Origin: Holothuria scabra
Taxonomy: Eukaryota; Echinodermata; Holothuroidea; Aspidochirotida; Holothuriidae
Assembly (NCBI GenBank): GCA_037179385.1
Contig: CM074200.1
Location: 35,839,884-35,903,883 of the forward strand
DNA length: 64,000 nucleotides
Direction: 5' to 3'
The notes below the pieces were generated by a model. The model saw only the letters and a program-made list of their open reading frames with translations. It made no database searches and had not been told where the DNA came from. A program made the position numbers and the translations under genes. Below, in pieces: positions 52,941 through 64,000 of the stretch. Numbering within the stretch: position 1 is the first letter of the stretch; each line of letters begins with the position of its first letter.

Positions 52941-55900
52941 AATTATAGGACAGTTCAGTCCTTGTATCGAAGCTGTTGTTGCAGACTAGCTAATAATAAA
53001 GTCCATGTATTAATGTTTGAGGCTGTAATTAATTCTTTGAGACTGTGATAGTGCAGATAAGTCAAATAACTTTCTCTTTGTTTGAGACTTTACTTGTTCA
53101 ACCACAGCAATACTCCAACAGGATTTTACTGCAAATTAGTGGAAGCTCCTGCACACCCCTGAGGCTGTGTCCATAGTTCATAGTACAGTTCACCTATTTG
53201 GCTTCATCCTGCTGAACTCTTTGCCGTTGCCCAGTGTGCTGGTCTGATGCTTGTATCAGTCATAAATGCTGAAATACTTCCATGACACTCTGATATCCAA
53301 ATATGAAGTATGAAGCTCATATTTTGTGTTACAGTACAAAGTAGGTTCAGCTTTATTGGCAACTTTGTCAATACTGCAACAATGATTTTCATCAATTTTT
53401 CAAATTTTGTTTTTATTTGAAAATGGTGCTACAACTATGAGTCAGAAATTAAGTCATGATGCACAATTTTTTTTTTTTAAAGGTTCATTTTCCTCTTATC
53501 CTGCATCAATTTTTATACCCTTGGTGGTAAAAAGCTGTTCACACTGCAGTGATTTTGGATTGGATCACAGTTCGATTTCTGTGACTTTTAGGATGCAACT
53601 TCTGCGTCTGAAAGAGCCAAAATTTGCTGACTTGAGTGAATATATCAATCATGTCAGAAGATAATCAGAAAAGGAAATGTTAACTAATTATTTGTGATGT
53701 TACATTATTATCAAACACAGGAACTAAAGTCAGATTGCTTTCCAAACATGCATCCTCTTGAATAGAACAATATCATATAAGTTATGAAAAAGTTGCAAGA
53801 CAATTTATAGTGAGATAAATTAAAATGATTTCTTGATTTAAGTGACAATCCTTAGAACAAAGTCCCAATAGAAAACTGTCAGATTTAGGAAAATTGGACA
53901 GACTTTCAGACTGAAACCTCAGTAACGTAACTGACCCTTATTGTGGGACAATAAAAGTATAAAGGCAGTAAAGATGGCAAGGTTTCTGGACAGAACAGTA
54001 AGTTGAAATGTCAGTAAGAAAAGATATTGGGTTTACATTTTGTGAACTGTATTATAGAGCTTTCCTTGACAAGTTGAAATTTAAATCACAAAAATACAAT
54101 GTCAGCTTGATTCTTGATCAGGTTTTCTATTTTAAGGATGTTGGTAGGTATTGCAAAAATGTGTAGGCATGGTGCTATGTTTTTCACAAAGTGCTAGTTG
54201 CCTTTAAGACAGGTATTTTTATAATATGGTTCATTTTGAAAAAAAAAAATTATTTGAGACTGATTTATAATGTGTTGAGTGTTAAATGTTTGTAGAAGTA
54301 TAATGAAGTTATTATTGTATTAGTTTAGCTTGCTGGTGAACCTTGCACATTGTACACATTTTGACATAAACACTATCCTTCCCCTCTATCTCATAGTTAC
54401 TCTGTTTACCCCTAGCATTTTGATGTAGCAAAAGGGTTGTCAACTTGGGGTATTTAAACAGTTTCAAGGGAACTCTTCATGAAAACTCAAGACTTTAAGA
54501 CAGCATAGTTGAATCTTTCATGCCTGTTGCACTGCCTTCCCTTCCCCAATCACTAAGTCTGCATTCAGTTTGCATGCCTGACTGTAAGGAATACCATCTC
54601 TACCCACTGTTTTACCCCAAATCCCACATTTACACTCAATCCTTCTTGCTGTATTGTTAATAAAAAAAAGTAATCATAAAATGTCTAAACATCTTAAACA
54701 TATTTCCTGCAAGAGATTACCCTATTATGTACTTCCCCAGTCCTTACCCCTTCCCCCTCTCTGTGCCTCCCCTGTCCTCCACATGTATCCCCTTCCCCAT
54801 CATTACTCACCCAATCAAAAAGCTTATATATGGTCATTGATGCACATAAGTGGCTCTGAAATGAAGTCATATAATAAGCCAGATAGTTGCAATGTAAAGT
54901 TGTACTTCATCATTAATCTATGGTTAAAATGACGGATATGCTCATACTAGCTGCTTCATTATGATCTGTTATGAATGTAATTAAAAGTGCATGTAGTGAT
55001 GTGTGGAGATAGTCCAATCAGTCATATAAGTTTTAAGAGACTGTTGTTTTTTTATTCTTTGTTCAATACTGTGCAATTGTTTGGCAGGGTTTCTGTATGA
55101 TGCAGTGAACACTTTATTTCTATGAAAAGCCATGACATGGTGTCTTTTCATCATCAGTACTTCAAATGAACTCAATAAAAAAGTCTATGGTATACCTTGG
55201 AAGTGGAGAAGATAGGGGTGGAAGGGGGAGGGGTCATATGACCCCAGTATTAAACAAATACAGAGGCATATAAGAGGGGTAATTAGTTGGAAAAGTAATT
55301 GTTTCCTTATTTAGCTGATCACCATTGTGGATATCAAGTCATTGAAAGCTTGAAATAATTGCATTGGATGGACAAGTCCTTTTGAAGTTTACAAACCCTG
55401 ATTAATCTAAAATGGTCCCCTGTAAACCTCTGCTTTCTTCCAGTAGCAAGGAAGAATAGTTTTTTGCTTCAGCTACTGTAGCAGAACAATTAATTTGCAT
55501 ATGCTTGGATGACTTTCAGCTGCATTTGGTAATTGATACAAATCCTGAGTCCCCATCTGAAATGCCTGGTTTGCTGAGTTCATGGTTAACAGTTTTCTAC
55601 AGCATCTTCCTCCCTAGTAGTGACTTGGTCAAGTTGCAGTCTTTTGTATGTATTTGTAGAGAATGGGATATCACAGGAATTTTCTCTCATACTACAAAAA
55701 CTTTAACATGTGATCCACTATTTAAACATTTTAAGTACCTCCTTTGACATTCAGCCTCCCATATCAATCCACAAATTAGTTTCTTAACACTGGGTTAGCT
55801 TTAAACAATACAGAGATTGGCTTTTATTTCAATTTGAGAGGACAATCTTATCAGTACAAGGGCATAAATGTTGGTCGTTGCTAGAGGTGCCCCCACATTC

Positions 55901-55957
55901 TTTATTTTCTTCATTCATCCTGTACAACAAAGTTTCAGTGTACATAGCAGCTATCAC
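52941..55957. other. No gene recognised
   Basis: About 3 kb of AT-rich flank with candidate AATAAA signals noted in the 3' UTR entry. A C-rich stretch occurs near 54740-54810 and a G-rich one near 55210-55235. No other feature is supported. Confidence 0.4.
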
Positions 55958-56240
55958 AGATTCTGACAGGACTTAAAAAGGGGGAAGGGGGATTTATTAC
56001 TGCCAAACCTCAATTCCAAATTGATGGTGTCCTTGGACTAAGTCAGAGGTGGGATCAAGGGGACCAATGCTTGCTTCAAGGTCCATATGAGGTGCAATCT
56101 AAAGGGTTTTAACAGCTTTTTATGTATATTTAAACACTGCTGAAAAAGAGTCCAAGATAACTGATTTATATATTTTATTTTTTTTTTAAATGAAAAGGAG
56201 TTTTATCATCCTTCTGGAAAGAAGGGAATCTACCCCTTCC
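55958..56240 (+). repeat. Dispersed repeat family F, copy 3
   Basis: GATTCTGACAGGACTTAAAA, TTATTACTGCCAAACCTCAA, TCTAAAGGGTTTTAACAGC and TTCTGGAAAGAAGGG follow the same order as at 21053-21370 and 30648-30985. Confidence 0.5.
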
Positions 56241-56619
56241 TTCTTACTCCCTTTGATGGAAACCCAAACTGCAAACTTGGGTTTTTTACACTGGTGGGTA
56301 CAGTTTAAGGGTAAAATTTTGAGTCGATCCAGTAGATTAAAGTAAGTTTGATTCCTTTCATCGTTTGCTGTACATATTTTAAAAAACAAAATAATTTTAT
56401 TTAAGTGATATTCTTTATGATGTAAATTGTATTCGAAGTAGTGAAAATTTTTTTAAGCAAGTTAGTTCAAAATAGTGTTAATGTATTCATGTATTTGTAG
56501 ATAAAAATAAATACAGAATTATCAGAAAGTCCACTTTCTTTGTATTATAACTGTTACACTCACAAAAAAAGTCATGTTTTCATTTTATTCCCATTAAAAA
56601 TCATACAAACAAACATTAA

Positions 56620-56845
56620 AAGGCAAGAGCCAACTTGAAGTAATGTAGTAGACTGTCCTGTTTCATGGATGTTAGGAATCATGTGACAACAATTCTTCTC
56701 TTCCGATGCGAAATTTTACATTATATATGAATCTCTGAAGTTAAAAATGTGATGAATGAAACTTTGAAGAGTAATAAGAGGAGATTCGTGGTATTAAGCT
56801 GTTGCTTCAAAAATAGTTTGAAAGGACTGCTCTCAGGCACAGACC
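56620..56845 (+). mobile_element. Family B MITE, worn ends
   Basis: TTAAAAGGCAAGAGCCAACT at the left, TAGGAATCATGTGACAACAA inside, GTTGCTTCAAAAATAGTTTG and GGACTGCTCTCAGG at the right. It matches family B order but lacks the terminal TTAA on the right. Confidence 0.55.
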
Positions 56846-56934
56846 GAAGGGGGGGGGGGCTCTTAAGGCTTCAGGCCCCCCCCCCCTCCCTTTGGAATGT
56901 CTGGATCCATGCCTGGCTCTAATTTACCTTTGTG

Positions 56935-57150
56935 TCCAACATGGTTTCCAACCAATTGGTTCAAGCCAGCCAGAGCTTTTTGCAAGTTTAAGTTATGGCT
57001 TGTTTTCCCTACTCGATTGCTTATGCTGAGCACCAAGTAAGATGGCAGTAGGTTCCATCTTAGGCTTCAGTATGATCCAGCCAAGACTCAAACTACCAAC
57101 CTCCAGACTGATCCTCTAACCACTTGACCATGCAGTTGGTCAACCTTGCA
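56935..57150 (-). repeat. Family E SINE-like repeat
   Basis: CAACCAATTGGTTCAAGCC at the left, then GTTTTCCCTACTCGATTGC, TGCTGAGCACCAAG, AGGTTCCATCTTAGG, and at the right CTCTAACCACTTGACCATGC, the reverse of the tRNA-like head. An uninterrupted copy useful for comparison with 14827-15165. Confidence 0.62.
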
Positions 57151-57513
57151 TACTGGAGTAGGAAAAATAATCCACTGACCTCCAACTGGTAAAAATGGTT
57201 TGGGGGCACTAAACTAAACTAGAAGGTTAGAAGTCAAGGCATAAAACTTCAACAAACCAAACCTTTAAAAACTATGTTAAAATGAATTTATGTGGTTCAT
57301 TCCTGGATAGAGAACAAGTATGTCCGATTCGATAACCCTCTTATTTCTGTTCACAAGTAACAAGATACAGGTGTTTAATTGTGACTGGGAAGCCACTTCA
57401 TGTAAATAGGAGTATGCACAGACAGAGGCAAGGTCATTGTGTTACTGTGAGTGGAACTTTTGTATTCATTTTTTATTGAGGAAACTGAGGTACCTCCTTA
57501 TTCAAACTACTTA

Positions 57514-57577
57514 CAGTTTAACTTCTTGCTGAGTCATACCAGGGAGTTTAACTTCTTGCTGAGTCATACCAGGGAGT
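57514..57577. repeat. Two-copy perfect 30-bp tandem repeat
   Basis: AGTTTAACTTCTTGCTGAGT continuing to ATACCAGGG is present twice with a 30-bp period and no mismatch, so the duplication is recent. Confidence 0.93.
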
Positions 57578-58134
57578 TGCTAGGGAAGGAGATATAATAA
57601 ACAAATTTTTTCAGACAATATGCACTTGAAACAGATTATATCTTTTCAGGTGTGGCGCCACTATTTGTTTGACAGGTCCCTTTGTTTCTATTGTTAAATC
57701 CCTTGTGACTAAGTCCTTATAATGATGATCTCTTCCATTCTTTCCCATGTAATCCCTAAACAAAGGCATTGTCTGTATATCCTTTTACTTGGAGGTTTGT
57801 TTCCACCAATGGCAATTACAATTTTTATAGAACAACTGGAAACAAACTTTTTAAACTATATACTTCAGTTACAACCCGTTCATCATTGCGTGGAAGCATT
57901 GTTCAAGTCTATATATTTTGCTCATATTTAAATAATTTTGGGGTGTAAGGGATGCGTCTCTCAATTGAAATTTCGATAATGGGTTACTAATCCTTGTTGA
58001 TCAAAGCACCGAGATAAGAATTTGGCGGATAGGGAACATCGTCTCAGAGAGACTATAATACTTGTTTCTCCTTCTCAAGCAACTCCTTGGTCATACTAAA
58101 GACTTCAAAAGTGTAACCTACTACCATTGTCCTT

Positions 58135-58225
58135 GAAGTTTGGAATAGGGAAAAGAGTTAGTGAGCTACAACTGGAAAAAAGGCTGTGGCTGATTGGCCC
58201 TAAAATCTCCAATAACTAGCTTCTG
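58135..58225 (+). repeat. Family E SINE-like fragment
   Basis: ATAGGGAAAAGAGTTAGTGA, CTACAACTGGAAAAAAGGCTG and CCCTAAAATCTCCAATAAC match the tail half of 38322-38545 in sense orientation. Confidence 0.45.
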
Positions 58226-60883
58226 TAAGTACTTTCTACAGCAATGTAGAACACCACAAAAAATTACACAAAGAAATAAAATTCTACATAACAGTAGGTT
58301 GTATTACTTTTTACAATGCCAAAAATGTCCATGTTAAGAAATAAAATGAGACTGGGAGCTTTGGCATTGATTGCATTGCCACGTAATGTTTAAACTAAAT
58401 CTACACAGTATTGAATAGAAAACCATACATAATTTAATATTAATAGACTGCTAGTAAAATAAGGTTTTTAATTAAAGAGTAGTTAATAAGGGAAGATAGG
58501 GTGAATAAATTTAATGACTTCCTTGTAAAACAAAGAAAATGTCTCCTGACTAAGCCATCTCATTCAACATTCTCCTATAAATTTCTGCCAATTTCTTCTC
58601 TCTATCTTTGTCACATCAAAAATTTACACATCTCCTGATAAGCATTGTACTTAAAAGCTGAATGAGAACAATACCAACTACACTCATGGCTGCAATCTTA
58701 TGTTTACACAAAACAATGAACTTGTCAAAATGTATAACGGAGAGGGGGTACTTTCTTTCCCAGTCACAACTAAGTGTTTCTAATTTAACTTACAATTTTT
58801 GTTTGCTATCAAAACCAAACTAATTCCAACAAACCCTTCACCTACAATCCTGCCATGCCATGAACAATCAATCCAACAAATAGGACTCATCAAGTTTTCT
58901 TAAAATTGAAAGTTCAAGAGAAGGGGGTGGCTCCATCCCCCTCTCCCTCTTTTAGTTACAACCTAATGTTTTCAAAATGAGAAGAACTTGGTCAATATCT
59001 TTCAATATAATCTACACCCACACAAGATGGGATGGGTCCTGAACCTGAAAAGTAATATATTTCCTGTCAAATTTTCCTCTAAGAAGCTAGGCATTTGTAA
59101 GAAATAAGAAACTTCTACTTTTGTTGGAGTAAAAACAAAAAAGGTTTTTTATACAACAAATGTTCACTTACATTTCATGATAGATGTAGAAAGCCTCTTT
59201 TGGTGCATTCATGACCAATGTTTCACACTGTACAAAAAAAGTCACAACAACTAAATAGCAATAGTTCAAATGAGATATGATATAGCATTTACCTATGCTA
59301 TTCTTCTTCCTTTGCCAAATCAGCCTCCCCCCACCCAAACCCCTTTATTCCTTAATGCATCCTTTGTCCTCTTTCCTTCATTGCCCACAGAGTAACTCTT
59401 TAGTGCAAGACAAAATAAACCCCACTGTAAAGGAAAAATTTCAGAATATGTTAGCACCCCTTCAGAAACACAGTTCTATTTCAATACAAATATTTCTTGT
59501 ACAAATGATAGCATTTAAAATAAGGTGGTATGTTACTTTCAAGGACTCGCCCATATCAAGGAGTAAAAGTACAAATACCTTCTTAGGATACATCACAATA
59601 AACACACTGCTATAAAAGCCTTAAATTTGCAAGCTATAGACTAATTATAAGTCATAGAGTTCAGTTATATTCAGTCAAGAAACCAGTTATACTTCAATTC
59701 ACAAAGTGCGATACATAACAAAGATTAATGCTACTTGTTCAAATGATTTCAAAATAGTGCTTCCAATACCTTTGAACCTTACCTCTGCTTTTTACACTGC
59801 TTGATGTTACACTAGTTAATTTTGTTGAGGAAGTATAGGTACTGAATGACTGTACTTAACTGAGAAAATATAAAACAGACCCTTTCCCCTTACCAAAATT
59901 CATGAAAGAAGTTGATTTAATTTCCATTTATTTACAACATCAATTTCTCATTTGTCTCTTTGCCCACCCTCGCAATATTTTGCATTAAATGTAAAAAAAA
60001 ATTCAATTCTTCAAAATCAACCTATTTTATTCCATTGCAATATGATGACAAAACTGAAGACACCAAACTAAACTGCAAAACACCAATTAAAATCACCAAC
60101 TTGCAGTATTATATTTACTTTCATCTTTAAAATATGTCTTTAGATTTATAAAAATTTTACCCACCACCATGTTTAAAACATTTACATACTGTACAAAGAC
60201 AAGTCAAAATCACTTCATCCATACTCCCCTATCAGAAGTCCTTTTAGGATGGGGTAAGAAATAATCTCCCAATCTTTATGCCTATGACTGGCCAAGTTTC
60301 CCCTTCTCAAAATTTTTGGGATGTCTGGGAGGACCCAACTTAGATGTCATGTGGCAAATTTCTGCTGCCCCTTATTAAAAGAATTCAGAATCTGCCCCCA
60401 AAATTTTATCAAAATTTGTCAAACATACATAGTTTAAGGTTTTGTACCAATAGCTCACAGACCATGTAACCCCCCCTCACATTACCACACATCACACTAG
60501 CCATTGTTCACAACTAGTGTCTTGCACAAATTGAACCCCTTCAGAACAAATCAATAATGTATTACTTGATGATGAAGGTGACCGTGTCACAACTCGTGAA
60601 TTCATGACCTGGTGCAGGCCTTGAATTTAACAGCAGTCATGATGGCCTTTGCTGTTGTACATTACATTTTACCCCATTGCCAACATATATATGACAAAAG
60701 TCGGCATGGTTGCCCTCACTGTATGGCCTCCATACCTTACTCACTGTTTTTAAGTATACAACATAAAAGTTTTGTTGTGTTTGGAAATTTTCTGATGCAT
60801 TTTTTTTTCAATTGGCCATGACTCCCTTAAATAATCAAACCAAACCAGGGCCAAATGGCCTTACCCTTGAAAGCTGAAGTGTG
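58226..60883. other. No gene recognised between the two tetraspanins
   Basis: About 2.6 kb, A/C-rich on the plus strand, with short poly-A and poly-C runs. No splice-flanked exon and no domain seen. It could include the long 3' UTR of the minus-strand tetraspanin. Confidence 0.4.
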
Positions 60884-61430
60884 AGACTCATTTGTACAGT
60901 ATAAATGAGATGAGTACACACACATTTGCACAACAAAAGTGTTAAGAATACACCCACATTTGTACAAAAAAAATGTAATGAGTACACACACATTTGTACA
61001 ACAGAACTGTGATAAGTACATGCACATTTGTACAACAGAAATGACATCAGTACAAACTCATTTGTACAACAGAACTGTAATGAGTACATACACATTTGTA
61101 CAAAAGTAATGTAATGAGTACACACTCAATTGTACAACATAACTGTGATGAGCACACACTTACTTGTACAACAGAAATGAGATGAGTCCACGCTCAATTG
61201 CACAACATAACTGTGATGAGTCCACACTCACTTGTACAACATAACTGTGATGAGTACACATTCATTTGTACAACATAACTGTGATGAGTACACATTTATT
61301 TGTACAACACAACTGTGATGAGTACACATTCATTTGTACAATAGAAATGAGATGAGGACACACTCATATGTACAATAGAAATGAAATGAGGACACACACA
61401 TTTGTACAACAGATATGCCTTCAGTATGCA
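60884..61430. repeat. 34-bp minisatellite, about 16 copies
   Basis: The unit is close to ATGAGTACACACACATTTGT plus ACAACAGAACTGTG, repeated with substitutions and small indels. Because 34 is not divisible by 3, each copy shifts frame, which explains the overlapping cysteine-rich reading frames on the minus strand. Those are not proteins. It lies about 0.6 kb beyond the stop of the minus-strand tetraspanin. Confidence 0.93.
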
Positions 61431-61877
61431 CTCATTCATGATTGAGTACTCATCTCTTTGTACGAAGTGAGTACATGTTCAAAAAAGAAGTGTGGTTTAG
61501 TATACACTCACTTGTACAAATTAAATGTGACTGACCTGTATGGCAGAGGTGAACACATACCATACAGTGTACATACTCATTCCTACAACGAAAATAAAAT
61601 AAGTATCATATTAGTCTGAATGATTTCACTTGAAATTGCAACTATTTAGTAGCTAACCTGAAGTTTCCAAAGCCTCATGGTTAATTTTCCAGTATGAACA
61701 GTCTTCATTTAATTATTGCCTCATTCAAATCACAAAGCTCTTTGAAGCTCCACCCTAATGTACACCAAACGAAGATTTTACCAAACATAAACAAAAGTTT
61801 ACATGAAAAAAATAGTACAAAGAGTAATTATGTGTGAACACATAACTACATAACAACTCAAAACACAGTAACCAGGT

Positions 61878-61883
61878 TTTATT
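61878..61883 (-). terminator. Candidate polyadenylation signal for the minus-strand tetraspanin
   Basis: AATAAA on the minus strand, 120 bp beyond the TGA. The following minus-strand sequence is T/G-rich (GTGTTTTGAGTTGTTATGTA), as expected for a downstream element. Longer 3' UTRs are possible. Confidence 0.35.
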
Positions 61884-62002
61884 AAGATTACACATAAAAG
61901 TGTGCATAAACAGAAAAGTAAAAGATATGGTTTTTATCATCTGGGTGCAACAGGCAAGAAGAGCTTCTGTGTATTTGTTGAAAGAAATCACCCTGCTACC
62001 TC

Positions 62003-62077
62003 TCAGATGTAGTCTTTTTCATTATCCTGACGGCCAATAGCGATACAGAGGCAACATGAAAATACCATGCCAAGAAG
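62003..62077 (-). CDS. Second tetraspanin, last coding exon (partial gene)
   Basis: After a TGTCTCATTACAG acceptor, the minus strand reads 24 codons, beginning LLGMVFSCCLCIAIG and ending QDNEKDYI, then TGA. The LLGMVFSCCL motif is the usual cytoplasmic end of TM4 in CD63/CD151/TSPAN6-7-type tetraspanins, including the CC pair that is commonly palmitoylated. The exon starts at the same position and phase as exon 7 of the plus-strand gene, just after the ...Q of TM4. Upstream exons must lie beyond 64000, because no penultimate exon with a GC...G.AF.Q pattern and GT donor is visible between 62078 and 64000. The C-terminus D-Y-I could be a class III-like PDZ ligand, which is speculative. Confidence 0.82.
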   Translation of the reverse strand, partial: LLGMVFSCCLCIAIGRQDNEKDYI

Positions 62078-64000
62078 CTGTAATGAGACAAAAAAAAGAA
62101 AAGGATCGTAATTATTAACCAATTTTGTTTGAAAATTAAACGAATGTATACTTAAAGGGACAATGCCATCAAATTAGTGTAGTACAATATCCTATTTTAT
62201 GGATAACTCTTGAAAATTTTGTGACAAAATTTTTGTCACCTCAATTGTGAAATTAACTAGAAGGACGTTTTGGTTTTACTGTGTGGTCAGAATCATGAAT
62301 ATGTAAGCCCTGAAGTATCATACAAGATACTTGAACGAGACACATGAAGGTTGGGAAGACTATCCCTCTAAGCCTTTCTTGAAACAGAAATCTAATGATT
62401 GGATACAGGATAACAGGAAGGGTAGTAGTAGGATCAACAACAAATTCAGAAAATCTTCTGCATTTCAGGAAATTGGAAATCTAGACCCAACTTTCAGGAA
62501 ATCCATTCTGCTAGACAGTTTTTTGCTACAGTTACCATGGCTTGAATGGCCAAGGAGAGGGAGCGTGTTGGTATCTTTTTCTAAATGTAATTTTTCCTGC
62601 ATGAATACATTTGAAAAACAGAAAGATTTGGAAGCATTTTGTACCTATACCTCCCCCTCATGTGAAAAATTTTCTAAACGAGGAACCCTATTTCCTTAGA
62701 CCCCATTTTTCAGGCCAACAGTCCTAAATAACCAAGTTTCAGGAAATAGACTCTACTTCACTAAACATCCCTGCAACAGTAACTAGTCACTGCACAGATA
62801 AAAAGAATGGAGAGTAGTTGCCTTTGTGGTACCTCTGGCAAATATTTAGCTATGAAATCTACTGCCATTATCCATACCTTATTTTACTGATCCTTAAATT
62901 AAGTTTGAAGAATGTCCAACTAAGTGTGCTAATGAAATCTCAAATTTTGAGCAAATCTGTTAAAATTATTGTCTGTTGAAATGTTCTCATTTCAACAACA
63001 CCAGGAATGGAGTGAACATTTGTCAACCTCACAACTTTTGACCATCAAAATCTCCCTTACAAATGTGGAGCCAAGTTAGCAGGTTCTTAAGTTCTAGTTC
63101 TTAAGTCTAGGTTTTGCATTCAAGCATCAATACACTGTTCAAAATTATTATCAGATTCACACCACTGAAAAATAACAGTAATTCACTTGAATTACAAGTG
63201 CAATGAGGAGAAGGGCGATAAAAATATAAAGTGAAAAAAAAAAAACTGGAATATGGCTCAATCCATAATCTAGGGGTCCAACAGTGTGACATGCAGTCAA
63301 AATTTAAAAATCACTCTATCTGATCTAAATATATGCTCATGACTGAGTATTAACAGCAGTTATACAAATATTTTTACATTAAGCATTATGTATACATGAA
63401 GAGACTCATTCAAACATACATTTGGCCATTAAATTGACCAACATAATGGGGACACTAAAGCAGTCTTAAATCTCCTCCCAAAAGAATGATTAAAATCAGA
63501 AATGGTTGAAAATTCTTATTTGAATGTGCTTTAGTACCCATTCTGACAAGGACTTGGTAAAAGTTTTAAAATATTCTCCAAATCTTAAAACAGTCTGTTA
63601 AGTATTCAGTTTCCTCTTTCACACTCTAAGATTGTAACTTTAAACATTTGAAAGCTTACTTGTTGTTCCTCCATGGACATATGTAATGTTAACATGATAT
63701 TTCAATCCATTTTGTCTGTCAGGTGTAACGCAGAAACCAAGACTTGGTGTCCCCATAACACCGAACATTCAAAGTGCCAGTTTAATTTTTAAATGGTTAT
63801 TTATGCTGGAAACTTTCAAATACAACATAAACCACTGTTTGCAGTTTAAAGATACAAAAAAGATCCATTGTCATCATTTTTTTTTGTTTGTTCATGACCA
63901 ACATAACTCTCACAAGATGGGGAACACCAAAAACCCCCAAAATCAAATGTTCATTAGGAATGAATACAAGATTCTCAAACCATGGGATTAACTTTTCTGG
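62078..64000 (-). other. Last intron of the second tetraspanin
   Basis: No other exon of the gene is recognisable. A family B-like MITE start (TTAAAGGGACAATGCCATC at 62152) is followed by a 122-codon plus-strand frame (62331-62699) that has no domain and looks fortuitous. Confidence 0.55.
62152..62335. mobile_element. Family B-like MITE, right end unclear
   Basis: TTAAAGGGACAATGCCATC, then ATCCTATTTTATGGATAACT, TTTGTCACCTCAATTGTGAA, and AGCCCTGAAGTATCATACAA. This order matches 43406-43581. Confidence 0.5.

Noticed and set aside
60835..61125. Overlapping cysteine-rich minus-strand frames
   Set aside because: They arise from the 34-bp minisatellite, which rotates through all frames. Not proteins.
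62331..62699. 122-codon plus-strand open frame
   Set aside because: It overlaps the right part of a MITE-like repeat, contains an internal repeated phrase (FQEIGNL.P.F-like) from repetitive DNA, and shows no family motif.

Overview
The window looks like AT-rich, CpG-poor, intron-rich animal DNA. Coding exons are tiny and separated by kilobases, and the sequence between them is packed with short non-autonomous transposons, tRNA-derived SINE-like repeats and L2/CR1-type LINE pieces. The intron style, the visible CpG depletion and the many TTAA-bounded MITEs suggest an invertebrate deuterostome such as an echinoderm, or a similar marine invertebrate. That assignment is inference. There are no bacterial operons, rRNA genes, CRISPR arrays or convincing functional tRNA genes.

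Genes. The main gene is a complete-looking tetraspanin on the + strand. It has seven coding exons between 33592 and 50267, all six introns are phase 0, every splice site is GT-AG, and the product is 264 residues. I assembled it by eye from splice signals and tetraspanin hallmarks: four membrane segments, CCG, P-T-S-CC and GC motifs, six cysteines in the large loop, and polar N/E/Q residues in TM1/TM3/TM4. A second tetraspanin lies tail-to-tail with it on the - strand. Only its last coding exon is in the window (62003-62077); the rest lies to the right of 64000. Its final intron falls at the equivalent position and phase, so the two are probably an inverted paralogous pair with about 11.7 kb between their stop codons.

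Left arm (1-33 kb). I find no host coding exon here. It holds two pieces of a young L2/CR1-like LINE at 1-1655 in opposite orientations, an internally deleted copy of the same LINE at 21511-22630, several families of roughly 175-570 bp elements bounded by TTAA, a hAT-type MITE with an exact 8-bp target duplication (29831-29975), SINE-like repeats, a palindromic element nested in a SINE, and a 400-bp local duplication. A CpG-richer patch at about 19.8-20.15 kb is the only promoter-like composition seen upstream of the tetraspanin.

Tetraspanin body (33.6-50.3 kb). The introns carry the same repeat families. Two features stand out. The end of exon 5 together with its splice donor has been tandemly amplified into intron 5 with a 65-bp period, and a short young LINE copy has inserted into that array. 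Intron 4 holds a repeat carrying perfect direct-repeat nuclear-receptor half-sites.

Right arm (50.3-64 kb). This contains the 3' flank of the first tetraspanin with a 76-bp tandem array, more repeats, a 34-bp minisatellite at about 60.9-61.4 kb, and the terminal exon of the second tetraspanin. Both proteins are expected to be four-pass membrane scaffold proteins that organise partner receptors laterally in the membrane.
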